This document shows, one piece after another, positions 17,094 through 25,467 of a stretch of 46,921 nt of DNA; position 1 is the first letter of the stretch; the number at the start of each line of letters is the position of its first letter. The position numbers and the translations under genes were made by a program. The notes under the pieces are model-generated. The model searched no databases. It was given only the letters and a program-made list of their open reading frames with translations, and had not been told where the DNA came from. The DNA is from Pseudomonadota bacterium (GTDB lineage Bacteria > Pseudomonadota > Alphaproteobacteria > Paracaedibacterales > JAKBAR01): contig JAKBAR010000005.1 of the NCBI GenBank assembly GCA_021808925.1, positions 1-46,921 of the forward strand, written 5' to 3'.

Positions 17094-17578
17094 TTAGTTA
17101 CCAAGCTTTTCGAGGTCATTTGTAAAATTGAAAAAAAGATGTTTCTTTTTATTTTGCCCATTCATGTTTTTTATATCCTCAAAAATATCACCCGCCGCAG
17201 CCATGTCTATGATTTTCTGAATATCTTTCTTTTTTATCTTATTATTTTTAAGGGCAAGCCTGATGTCATCTTGTATTTTTTTTGTTAACTCTTCGAGCTC
17301 ATTTACGCTCATCGTTCCTGTCAGGGGATATACACCAGCGATTTCGGTTGCCCACTCCTCTATTGTTTTTGTAGGGCCTTTCATTTCTTCAAGTTTATTC
17401 TCTAGGATATTTTTTTCTATTTCAAAAAAATTTTACCATTTTTTTCGCATTGTTTATATGTTTTTGAAGATGTTTAATTTTATTCTTTATCTCGTCCCTT
17501 TCACCTGCGAAGCTTACGCCCCCCCCCCAATAGCATAAATGCTGTGGTGGCTGCAATAATTGTGTTAAATCGTGTCAT
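17094..17578 (-). pseudogene. Secreted-protein gene broken at a G10 tract and a T7 tract
   Basis: On the minus strand an ATG at 17578, with AGGA nine bases upstream, opens a signal peptide (MTRFNTIIAATTAFMLLGGG). It runs into ten consecutive G (plus-strand C at 17519-17528). With ten G the frame ends a few codons later. With nine it continues as VSFAGERDEIKNKIK to a T7 run (plus-strand A7, 17424-17430), where seven T gives TGA. With six T it continues as FFEIEKNILENKLEEMKGPTK into the 96-codon open frame ending at 17094. The reconstructed product is 160 residues, helical, with no family recognised. Confidence 0.7.
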
Positions 17579-17650
17579 GGTACAATGTCCTTTGTTTAAG
17601 ATGACCTACAAAGGAGAATGTACCATAAAAACGTTAATATAAAGTAAAAA

Positions 17651-18436
17651 TTAATACACAGATTTTATAGGGCCCTCGCGCAGACCATGCACAAATTGGT
17701 GCAGGTACGCATTATCCGCCTCGTCCAACTCGCCCACGTCCCCCTGCCACATAATCTTTCCATTATGCAAAAGGGCAACCCTGTCTGCGATGGCTCGCAC
17801 ACTGCTCATGTCATGGGTGATTGTCACAGAGGTAATCCCACGCTTTTGTACATTTTCGCGAATCAGATGATTAATCGTGCTGCTTGTGATCGGATCAAGC
17901 CCTGTTGTGGGCTCATCAAAAAAAATAATTTCTGGGTTTGACGCAATGGCACGGGCCAAGGCCACACGCTTTTGCATGCCACCAGAAAGTTCAGAAGGAT
18001 AGCGATAGAGTGTTTCCCTCTCAAGATTCACAGCTTTTAATTTTTCCGCTGCAAGGGTCATGGCCTCTTTTTTATTCAAAGAACGCCCCTGTGCCCCCAT
18101 TCCCTGAAGCGCCATAAAAGCAATATTCTCCCACACGGGTAAACTGTCGAAAAGAGCGCCGCCTTGAAAAAGCATGCCGAATTTGCGCATATATTTTTGA
18201 CGTGCGCCGGAAGATAACTCCGCGACTTCATCACCATCAATCACAATAGATCCGCTGTCCTGTTGAATAAGACCCAGAATTGTTTTAATGAGCACAGATT
18301 TTCCTGTCCCTGAGGCCCCAATAATGACAAGGGATTCCCCCGTATAAACATCAAGACTGATACCATCAAGGACAACCTTGTTATCAAAACTTTTACAAAG
18401 GTTTTTGATCTGTATTTTAGATATTTTCAAAGTCAT
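17651..18436 (-). CDS. mlaF: ABC transporter ATPase, MlaF type
   Basis: A 261-residue ATPase of the Mla/Mce lipid-transport systems. Features: Walker A GASGTGKS, the MlaF-like Q-loop FQGGALFDSLPVWENIAF, signature LSGGMQKR, Walker B IIFFDEPTTGLDP, and the H-loop in TITHDMSS. It would work with the MlaE permease at 19334-20131 in moving phospholipids between the membranes. The two are normally adjacent. Here a degraded secreted-protein gene on the opposite strand lies between them, so they are probably no longer one transcript. Confidence 0.9.
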   Translation of the reverse strand: MTLKISKIQIKNLCKSFDNKVVLDGISLDVYTGESLVIIGASGTGKSVLIKTILGLIQQDSGSIVIDGDEVAELSSGARQKYMRKFGMLFQGGALFDSLPVWENIAFMALQGMGAQGRSLNKKEAMTLAAEKLKAVNLERETLYRYPSELSGGMQKRVALARAIASNPEIIFFDEPTTGLDPITSSTINHLIRENVQKRGITSVTITHDMSSVRAIADRVALLHNGKIMWQGDVGELDEADNAYLHQFVHGLREGPIKSVY

Positions 18437-18510
18437 TTTTCATTCTTTTTTAACGGTTGATCTTTATCACTTAATACGACAGGGATTAAGAACCAAGGAA
18501 TTGCATACCC

Positions 18511-19319
18511 ATGATAAAGATATTCACAGCAACACCTTTTATCATAATAACTCTAATTATCAACATGCAAGGTGTATTCGCATGCTCCAATGCCTCTGAG
18601 GATGAGCTTGAGCAACGAAAAATCTCACCCGTGCAAAAGAAAATAGATTCTATTCAGGATGCACTGGCTGCCCATTCTTTTCTAAGGCATCACAAAAATT
18701 CCGGGTGGGAGATAAATGATCTGCTTTTTCAACCCGATGATGTTTTAAATACCCACGGCATGACAAAAGGATCCTTTTTTTATTTTGCTGGATGATAACT
18801 ATGAGGAAAAAATTGAAGAAGCTCTCACGCTTCAAAAGCAATACCACGAGGAGGCTTACGATGCTCTTGAGGATTATAAAAATCTGATTCAAGAACTTGA
18901 TAAAAAAATTAGCTCTACTTACGCCTGCAATACCTGCCGCTGTGTTCCTCCGCTTATTGAAATAATTATAAAAAACGCAGAAGACGGTATGTCAACGGAG
19001 CAAGTTTTGAAACTTATTGCTGAGTCTTTTAATAATACACTGAAAACTCAAAAAAAAAGCAGAAACTAGAGTGGAAGCCGAGACTGAGTATAGAAAAAAT
19101 AACTTATTTGGGTATTTTAAGCCAAAAGTGCTCATCCTATCTGCCTTAAAACAGACAACCAAAGAAAACATCGAGTATTTCAAAAAAGCGCCTTAGAGAA
19201 AACGTGAGAAAGAGTTTTCCGAATTCCGGCGCCAAATGTGGATTTATGAACAAGAGAGAAGGCGCAGAGAAACGTATAATGCAATGTGGGAAAATCTTTT
19301 AAAATACTTTAAAAAATAA
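18511..19319 (+). pseudogene. Secreted-protein gene with three lesions, inserted between mlaE and mlaF
   Basis: The frame from ATG 18511 encodes a signal peptide (MIKIFTATPFIIITLIINMQ) and a charged domain up to a T7 run (18775-18781). One T fewer joins it to the next open frame (ILLDDNYEEKIEEAL). That runs to an A9 run (19050-19058), where one A fewer joins a third frame (KAETRVEAETEYRKNNLFG). The third frame has an in-frame TAG at 19194-19196, then continues as a basic helical tail to TAA at 19317-19319. The reconstructed product is about 268 residues with CNTCRC in the middle and a long Arg/Glu-rich C-terminal helix. Family unknown. Confidence 0.7.
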
Positions 19320-19333
19320 TTATCGGGATCACA

Positions 19334-20131
19334 CTATTGCTTGGTAAACAAAAGAGCGGTCAGGGCATAGTTAAAAAGTAAAATAAGAATCGACGCACTC
19401 ACAACCGCGTTCGTCGTTGCCTGCCCAACGCCTGCCGCCCCTCCTTTTGAGTGATACCCGTGATAACAGCCCATAAGAGCGATGATAAATCCAAACACGG
19501 CGGCCTTGATAAGACCCGAGATCACATCCTTGGCTTCTAAAAAACTATAGGTTTGGTGCAAATAATTTCCTGCATTAAAATTAAGTTGATAGACACTTAC
19601 TAAATACCCGCCCATCACACCAATAATATCGGCGATGAGGACAAGGAGTGGGAGGCTGACGAGTGCTGCAAGCACACGCGGCACGATAAGATACTGCATA
19701 GGATTCGTTGAAAGTGTCCTAAGCGCATCAATTTGTTCGGTCACACGCATCGTTCCAAGCTCTGCCGCCATTGCCGCACCCACACGTCCTGCGACCATGA
19801 GTCCTGCTAAAACAGGACCAAGCTCCCGCGTCATCGAAAGAACCACAACCGTTGCAATAGCATTTTCTGCATTGAAACGTGAAAAACCTGTATAGCTTTG
19901 AAGCGCTAAGACCATTCCTGAAAAAATGGCTGTAAGACCAATCACAGGGAGGGACAAATACCCCACATGCATCAGCTGATGAAAAAATTGCTTAATGTGC
20001 CATGGTGGCAAAACAATCGCAAAGCATGTCTGAAAGAAAAATAAGCCCACTCTTCCAATTGCAGCAAGTGTCCTAAGCGTGTGATGCCCTACCCATTCTA
20101 AGATATAAAGAAGAGACAGAGCATATTTCAT
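19334..20131 (-). CDS. mlaE: ABC transporter permease, MlaE type
   Basis: A 265-residue inner-membrane permease of the MlaE family with about five to six hydrophobic segments. The diagnostic cytoplasmic coupling helix is EQIDALRTLSTNPMQYLIVP. The preceding GRVGAAMAAELGTM is also characteristic. It acts with an MlaF ATPase and an MCE-domain protein in phospholipid traffic. No mce gene is in this window. Its ATG shares one base with the stop of alr (TAATG), so translation is probably coupled to alr. Confidence 0.93.
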   Translation of the reverse strand: MKYALSLLYILEWVGHHTLRTLAAIGRVGLFFFQTCFAIVLPPWHIKQFFHQLMHVGYLSLPVIGLTAIFSGMVLALQSYTGFSRFNAENAIATVVVLSMTRELGPVLAGLMVAGRVGAAMAAELGTMRVTEQIDALRTLSTNPMQYLIVPRVLAALVSLPLLVLIADIIGVMGGYLVSVYQLNFNAGNYLHQTYSFLEAKDVISGLIKAAVFGFIIALMGCYHGYHSKGGAAGVGQATTNAVVSASILILLFNYALTALLFTKQ

Positions 20132-21318
20132 TATTCACCCTCATGATAGTGACGGTGGAGGCGCCCACCCAGTTTAAGCATAATTTCATACGGCAACGTC
20201 GATGCCCACTTTGCAAGGTCATTCACACTAATAGTCTCATTTAAAATATCCACAATAGCGCCCTCATAAATGTATTCACTTGGAACATCTGTCACATCAA
20301 TGGTGATAAGATCCATAGAAACACGCCCGACAATAGGCGCTTTATAGGCACCAATCATCACAAAAGGCTCATGCCCTGCTGCACCTAAATTCCATGCAAA
20401 ACCATCCGCATAGCCAAGTGTCACTGTCGCAATTTTTCGGTCAGATTGTGTGAAATAACTTTGGGCATACCCAATGCTTTCATTTTGTGGGACGGTTTGA
20501 ATTTGATAGATACGCGCCCACAGACGCAAAGTTGACTTAAGACCTTTATTGTAAGACGTAGCACACCCATAAAGCGCCATGCCTGGCCGCACCATATCAT
20601 AATAATAATCGGGGCCAAGAAGGCAGATGCCACGAGAGTTCGCCAAACTTAATTGCGGCTTGGATGGTAATTTTAATTCTTGTACTGCTTTTGTAAAACG
20701 CTTTCGTTGAAGCTCATTCAGAGGATTATTTTTATCATCAGAGCAGGCCAGATGGCTCATAACAATCTGAATATCCAACTTTGAGAGACTGTTTTCTAAA
20801 ACGGAGTGGCTGAGGCGATCAAAACGAAGCCCTGTGCGATTCATGCCTGTATCAAGATGTAAAACAGTGGGGAGTGGGTTCTGTTTTGAAAAAGACGCCC
20901 ACCTTTCGACCTTTTCAATATCAGTCAAGACAGGAATAAATCCGTGGGCGAGAAATTCCTCCTCTTGCCCCTTCATAAAGCCATTGAGAACGTAAATTTT
21001 AGTCTCATGATTTTTAATATCGGAAGGCGCATAGCCCAAGAGATTTTTTTTAAGTTCGATGGCCTCTTCAAGATATGCTGTAAAAAAATGGCGACATCCT
21101 ACATCATAAAGAGCCCTTGCACAGGGGCCAATCCCAAGGCCATAGGCATTTGCCTTTACCACGGCACTGCATAAACTTGATCCCAGGAGGCTTTGAAGTG
21201 TTTTAAAATTATGTTGCAGCGCCTGAAGATCAATCGACAAACCACAATGATGATAATGGCCCTCTTCTTGCCGTGGAAAGGGAATAATCGACGCTGTGAT
21301 CGCTGGGTTAAAAGTCAT
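20131..21318 (-). CDS. alr: Alanine racemase
   Basis: A 395-residue PLP enzyme interconverting L- and D-alanine for peptidoglycan. The cofactor lysine is in VVKANAYGLG near residue 54. The barrel domain carries HLDTGMNRTGLR and MSHLACSDDKNNPLNELQ. The C-terminal beta domain includes the tyrosine region SIGYAQSYFT and GRVSMDLITIDVTD. Its start overlaps the preceding zinc-finger gene (ATGA) and its stop overlaps the mlaE start. Length is slightly above the usual 360-370 residues owing to an N-terminal extension. Confidence 0.96.
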   Translation of the reverse strand: MTFNPAITASIIPFPRQEEGHYHHCGLSIDLQALQHNFKTLQSLLGSSLCSAVVKANAYGLGIGPCARALYDVGCRHFFTAYLEEAIELKKNLLGYAPSDIKNHETKIYVLNGFMKGQEEEFLAHGFIPVLTDIEKVERWASFSKQNPLPTVLHLDTGMNRTGLRFDRLSHSVLENSLSKLDIQIVMSHLACSDDKNNPLNELQRKRFTKAVQELKLPSKPQLSLANSRGICLLGPDYYYDMVRPGMALYGCATSYNKGLKSTLRLWARIYQIQTVPQNESIGYAQSYFTQSDRKIATVTLGYADGFAWNLGAAGHEPFVMIGAYKAPIVGRVSMDLITIDVTDVPSEYIYEGAIVDILNETISVNDLAKWASTLPYEIMLKLGGRLHRHYHEGE

Positions 21319-21521
21319 TTTTTCTCATTATTTTTTTTAAAAGATTGTTGATTTTTTATCGTCTTATTTTTGAACAGTCTACTACAATACGGACAGACAA
21401 GGGTATCTGTTTTAAACGTTAAATAGATTCTTGGATGCCCCGATGCATCGCCCAGTTCTCCACTTTCACCGTCACAAAAAACGGAGGATTCATCCGTATA
21501 AATGATTTCTTTTTCATGCAT
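21315..21521 (-). CDS. Zinc-finger domain protein (zf-CHCC, NDUFS6-like)
   Basis: A 68-residue protein from the ATG at 21521. A TTG further upstream would add eight residues. It has the CHCC zinc-binding pattern: [20 protein letters not shown] followed by VCPYCSRLF, as in the C-terminal domain of the mitochondrial complex I accessory subunit NDUFS6 and its alphaproteobacterial relatives. The short Lys/Asn-rich tail overlaps the alr start by four bases, so it is the first gene of the alr-mlaE unit. Confidence 0.85.
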   Translation of the reverse strand: MHEKEIIYTDESSVFCDGESGELGDASGHPRIYLTFKTDTLVCPYCSRLFKNKTIKNQQSFKKNNEKK

Positions 21522-21545
21522 GAGGGGCGTCCCTATCAATTTCAA

Positions 21546-21574
21546 TTGGCTTCACCTTTATTTTAACGTATATA
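21546..21574 (+). promoter_or_regulatory. Promoter of tRNA-Arg
   Basis: TTGGCT (21546-21551) and TATATA (21569-21574) are separated by 17 bases and lie 20 bases before the mature tRNA. It overlaps the 5' leader of the divergent zinc-finger gene. Confidence 0.55.
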
Positions 21575-21594
21575 AAAAAGAGGTTTTGTACAAG

Positions 21595-21671
21595 GCACCC
21601 GTAGCTCAGCTGGATAGAGCGTTGCCCTCCGGAGGCAAAGGCCAGAGGTTCGAATCCCCTCGGGTGCGCCA
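21595..21671 (+). tRNA. tRNA-Arg (CCG)
   Basis: Cloverleaf with acceptor GCACCCG/CGGGTGC, anticodon stem TTGCC/GGCAA and loop CTCCGGA (anticodon CCG), T arm AGAGG-TTCGAAT-CCCCT, discriminator G, encoded CCA. Confidence 0.97.
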
Positions 21672-21723
21672 AAAATAATAAGTGACAAGGGTTCATCCCC
21701 TTTTTCTACCTAGAGACCTATGT

Positions 21724-22512
21724 ATGCAGAGTAACACGCATTTATTAAAATTTCTTTACCAAGCGGGGTTGAATTATTCTTTTTTAGAGTCGCCCCGTAA
21801 TCGGCTGACTGAAAAAGAACTATCGCTCAAAGAGCCTCTATCAGAAAAGAGATCTATGACTACTCAAAAACCATCCATTTCTACTCCTGCAAAACCTTTG
21901 GAAACACAAAAGCACGTTGAACATCCCGCCTATGCATGTCAAACCCTCGACGATTTGCGCAAAGCCCTTGACGTTTTTGAAGGATGCGCGTTAAAGCAAA
22001 GTGCTCAGAACACAGTCTTTTGTGATGGAAATCCCCAAAGCGATGTGATGTTGATCGGCGAAGCACCAGGCGCCGAAGAGGATAAACAAGGAAAACCTTT
22101 TGTCGGCATGAGCGGGCAGCTCCTTGATAAAATGATGGCGGCCATCGGCCTTAACCGAGAAAATGTCTATATTGCGAATATTATTCCTTGGCGCCCGCCC
22201 GGAAATCGGCCCCCCAGCACCCAAGAAATTGCAGCATGCCTTCCCTTTATTGAGCAGCATATTTATCTCAAAAAACCAAAGTTTCTGTTACTTTTAGGTT
22301 CTGTAGCGACGAAAGCGATTCTTAATAATCATACAGGGATCATGAAATTGCGTGGTCAGTGGCAAACCTATAAGCCGCCTATGGCGCACCCCAATGACCC
22401 CGTTATTCAAGCACTGCCAACGTTTCACCCTGCTTTTTTGCTTAGGTCTCCTGGTCAAAAAGTTTACGCATGGGAAGACCTTAAAACACTCAAAGCCGCG
22501 ATGGATAAATAA
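21724..22512 (+). CDS. Uracil-DNA glycosylase, family 4/5 type
   Basis: A 262-residue DNA repair enzyme that removes uracil. Motifs: VMLIGEAPGAEEDKQGKPFVG (uracil-binding loop), NIIPWRPPGNRPP, and the minor-groove loop FHPAFLLRSP. Cysteines upstream (YACQTLDDL, FEGCALKQ, VFCDG) lie where iron-sulphur-type UDGs carry their ligands, though the exact set differs. I prefer the ATG at 21724, since MQSNTHLLKFLYQAGLNYSF resembles the N terminus of alphaproteobacterial homologues. A GTG at 21682 would start only 11 bases after tRNA-Arg. Confidence 0.9.
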   Translation: MQSNTHLLKFLYQAGLNYSFLESPRNRLTEKELSLKEPLSEKRSMTTQKPSISTPAKPLETQKHVEHPAYACQTLDDLRKALDVFEGCALKQSAQNTVFCDGNPQSDVMLIGEAPGAEEDKQGKPFVGMSGQLLDKMMAAIGLNRENVYIANIIPWRPPGNRPPSTQEIAACLPFIEQHIYLKKPKFLLLLGSVATKAILNNHTGIMKLRGQWQTYKPPMAHPNDPVIQALPTFHPAFLLRSPGQKVYAWEDLKTLKAAMDK

Positions 22513-22586
22513 AAAAGCACTTGAAAATAAAGTTTTTATTCACTAAATAATCTGCATAGTCAATATTTAATATATACAATAAGATT

Positions 22587-23598
22587 ATGTCATTGAAAAT
22601 TATTCTTGCATTAACATTAAGTTTATCCTCTGCGATTGCATCGACTGAACTTCCAAAAGAATCTCTCGATCTTTTCGGGGACGGTAACAAGAAGGAGGTA
22701 AAACTACAATCGCCTTATCTTCATCATGAAAAAGACATGAATTATTCGCTTATTACCCAAGGCGGCTATAAAGTTTTTGACATTGATCCTGAGTCCAAAG
22801 ACGTTGCTGTGATTGGGCCTTGTCAGCCCTGTCTGGGGTTTTTTGTAACGGATGGATCAAAGGGGATTGCTGGCCATAGACACTGGACGAATGATCTAAA
22901 CGATCTTGGCAAGATTATTAAAAATAACCTAAATACCGAGGATCCCTCAAAGCTTTTTGCCTATATTTATACAGTCACAATCAATGACGAGCTGTATAAA
23001 AAAAGGATACGAAAAAGGTTATGGCGGCTCTCATACAGAAGCCGTCAAAAAGTTAAAGGATTATTTGTGCGACACATTGAATATCAAGGATCGCACACAA
23101 ATTAAAGCACAACTTTATACATCTGGCTATAAAGATAGTGCGCTTGGACGATATGATACAACAGAACTCCATATTGCGATTAAAATGAGTGAGGTTAAGA
23201 CAGGGAACGCGATTAACGTTTATTCTATTGATCCGTATGTCAATGATATTTTGAACCTTACTGGTACAAAAATAGAAGCGGAGTATATTTATGGCGATAG
23301 AGCCAACATAAGCTTTGAGGATTATAAAAAAATGCTTCCGATAGAATTTCTTAAAAACACGTCGAATGAAGATATTGAGTCAGAGTATAAAAACTTAAAA
23401 AAGCCTATGCTGTATGATACCATTGAAAAAAGCAATTGGCGGGTTGCAAGAGGCGTTTATCAGAGAAAAATGCAAACGATTGAGGATAACAGATATACGG
23501 AAAAATTTGGAGAAGTTGCACAAAAACTAATAGATGACACGGGTATAAGCCCCGAAAATTTCCGTGGATCGCTCCCTTTTTATAAAATAACAGAATAA
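22587..23598 (+). pseudogene. Secreted protein with CheD-like Cys/His motif, frameshifted at A7
   Basis: The frame from ATG 22587 gives a signal peptide (MSLKIILALTLSLSSAIAS) and runs to an A7 run at 22998-23004. With six A the frame passes from TINDELYKK directly into GYEKGYGGSHTEAVKK and on to 23598, for a 336-residue product. In the first half, GPCQPCLGFFVTDGSKGIAG is followed by HRHW. The second cysteine (residue 82) and the second histidine (residue 99) are 17 apart in a context like the active site of CheD-type glutamine deamidases. This is a weak motif match only. The C-terminal half is unrecognised. As sequenced, only a 172-residue truncated product is made. Confidence 0.6.
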
Positions 23599-24074
23599 AG
23601 GCGTGCGATTAACCTTATGTATGCTCTCGTCAGGATCATTGCATTATAAAAAATAATACTCCTTGTTAGTTCATTCACAGTGCAATTAAAAGATGAGATT
23701 TGCATTGAATGCACAACAGAATTTTTTGGGGAGAAAAATCCTCAATTAAGATTTTTGCTTCTTGATTTAAGGGCGATTTCATTGCTATTTTTTGATTTTA
23801 ATCATCTCTATGCGAGGGGAGGCAAAAGAGAAAAAATAACGAGATCATGCATAGATAAGGGCTAAAGGTGCTGAAAAAATTGCTTTTTTAGCTTTTTTCC
23901 GCGGGGTATGACTATTTATTCTCATTTTTCGCCAAGAATTTGCATTTTTTAGCGTATCGAGGGCTCATTTTTATGTGGTTTCATGTGCTTATTATGAAAG
24001 ATAACCTAAGTATCGTGAAAAAATCGCTTTTTTAAGGGAATTTAGCACACTATCCCTGAAGAAAATATGAGAGC
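23599..24074. other. Gene-free AT-rich tract with degenerate repeats
   Basis: No credible gene is visible. An open frame of 61 codons at 23680-23865 lacks a ribosome-binding site and family features. Two related imperfect palindromes occur: GCTGAAAAAATTGCTTTTTT (about 23873-23892) and CGTGAAAAAATCGCTTTTTT (about 24014-24033), together with TTTTTCGCC near 23916. The vocabulary matches the tracts at both ends of the window. Confidence 0.5.
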
Positions 24075-24908
24075 TTAAATCTTGAGAGAAAAGTCATTTC
24101 TCTTTGAAGAAATTGTTGGCATTGGTGTGAAAACAGACATTTTGTACGCCTCAATTTTTGGGTTTTCTGCTTTTTCTGCGATCATTTTAAGCGAGACTGT
24201 GCGAAGATTTTTGAATGACGCTGTGTGTGGAGAATTTTTTTCTTTTAAAATAACAGAAAATTTTGCGGGAAGAATTTTTTTCATGTGAGCTATGGTATAG
24301 TGCAAACTTCCACGATGAAGGGTTACTTGGGGGGCGAATTGTGGCCCTTTTGCCTTTAGGATTTGCGAACCCTCAGTGATACGGGGCACTTTTACCTTAG
24401 CCCAAATATGATACACATGGGCTTGATAGCGCTTTGTCGCCTCTGAACAACCTGATTTATAGGCCTCAACAGCGCGAGGCCACGAGCCATATTGTTTGTA
24501 TAGTCGAGCGAGGAGGGCCGCTGCAAAATCAATATTTTTCTTGATATCTAACATATCGTCAATGGATTTAAAGCGCTTTATGTGCGATGGTAAGTTGAGC
24601 TGCATGTATCCAATATTCATATTCTTCACCCCTTGGGCACGAAGAGTGTTCACAAATTGCACAGCTTTCTCTTTTGTGGAAAAATAGTATCCGCGCCCCT
24701 TGGCATTAATCGCATAAGGCGTGCATTTCGACTCCACATGGGCAATGGCTGTGAGGAGGTTTTCTGGAATTTTATGGCGTTGTTCTGCTTCGCGCGCATG
24801 GTTAATCGCAGGCAAAATATGTTTCATATTTAGGTAAAGACCTGCCTCAACAAGAGTGTGCGACACTAAAAAAAATAAAAATGCAAAAAGAATACGCGTT
24901 ATCTTCAT
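24075..24908 (-). CDS. Secreted lytic transglycosylase (SLT domain)
   Basis: A 277-residue exported protein with a signal peptide (MKITRILFAFLFFLVSHTLVEA). The SLT fold occupies about residues 35-175. The catalytic glutamate is in TAIAHVESKCTPYAIN. NIGYMQLN is the usual second motif and AVEAYKSG the third. Such enzymes cut peptidoglycan to 1,6-anhydromuropeptides. Small ones like this (VirB1-like) often open gaps for envelope machines. The C-terminal 100 residues are basic and unassigned. It starts four bases after nfuA and is probably co-transcribed. The AmpG permease nearby could recycle its products. Confidence 0.88.
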   Translation of the reverse strand: MKITRILFAFLFFLVSHTLVEAGLYLNMKHILPAINHAREAEQRHKIPENLLTAIAHVESKCTPYAINAKGRGYYFSTKEKAVQFVNTLRAQGVKNMNIGYMQLNLPSHIKRFKSIDDMLDIKKNIDFAAALLARLYKQYGSWPRAVEAYKSGCSEATKRYQAHVYHIWAKVKVPRITEGSQILKAKGPQFAPQVTLHRGSLHYTIAHMKKILPAKFSVILKEKNSPHTASFKNLRTVSLKMIAEKAENPKIEAYKMSVFTPMPTISSKRNDFSLKI

Positions 24909-24912
24909 CGTC

Positions 24913-25467
24913 TTACGCTGCTCTTACTTCAAGGACTTCTGGAACATAATAACGCAGCATATTCTCAATACCGGATTTAAGCGTGGCACTGGAGCTTGGG
25001 CAGCCAGAACAGGCTCCTTGGAGTTTCAGATAGACAATACCATCCTCAAAACGCTCAAAACTAATGTCACCCCCATCACTTGCCACAGCGGGACGAACGC
25101 GCGTTTCAATAATATCCTTGATCTGACGAATCACAGGGTCTGTCTCCTCTGTCACTGGATTCGCTGTTTTTTGTGCGTCATTTGTTTGGACTGCTAGAAA
25201 ACCTGCGCCAAAATGCTCCATCAAAAGTGCCATAACAAAAGGCTTGAGGTGACCCCATTCAATGTCACTTTCTTTAGTGAGTGTGATAAAATCCTGGGCA
25301 AAAAAAACAGAAATAATACCCTCAATGTCTAAAAGCTGTCGCGCTAGAGGCGATCCTTCACAGTCACTGTCTTGATCAAAAGACAAAACACCCTTTTCCA
25401 AAACAATACAGCCAGGAATAAACTTCAGGCTGTCGGGATTAGGCGTTGTGTCGGTTTGTATAAACAT
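24913..25467 (-). CDS. nfuA: NifU-like Fe-S cluster carrier (Nfu)
   Basis: A 184-residue protein with both domains of alphaproteobacterial/mitochondrial Nfu1. The N-terminal Nfu_N domain starts FIQTDTTPNPDSLKFIPG. The C-terminal NifU domain has the cluster-binding CxxC in LQGACSGCPSS (about residues 148-158). It accepts Fe-S clusters from the scaffold and passes them to target enzymes. An Ala/Thr-rich linker joins the domains. It is the first gene of a two-gene unit with the SLT protein. Confidence 0.95.
   Translation of the reverse strand: MFIQTDTTPNPDSLKFIPGCIVLEKGVLSFDQDSDCEGSPLARQLLDIEGIISVFFAQDFITLTKESDIEWGHLKPFVMALLMEHFGAGFLAVQTNDAQKTANPVTEETDPVIRQIKDIIETRVRPAVASDGGDISFERFEDGIVYLKLQGACSGCPSSSATLKSGIENMLRYYVPEVLEVRAA

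Noticed and set aside
18511-19319. Programmed ribosomal frameshifting as the explanation for the split frames
   Set aside because: The product would need two shifts plus read-through of a TAG, and no stimulatory structure was seen. Decay or slippage is simpler.
23680-23865. 61-codon open frame after the 22587 gene
   Set aside because: Lies in the AT-rich repeat tract, with no ribosome-binding site, no signal peptide and no coding character.
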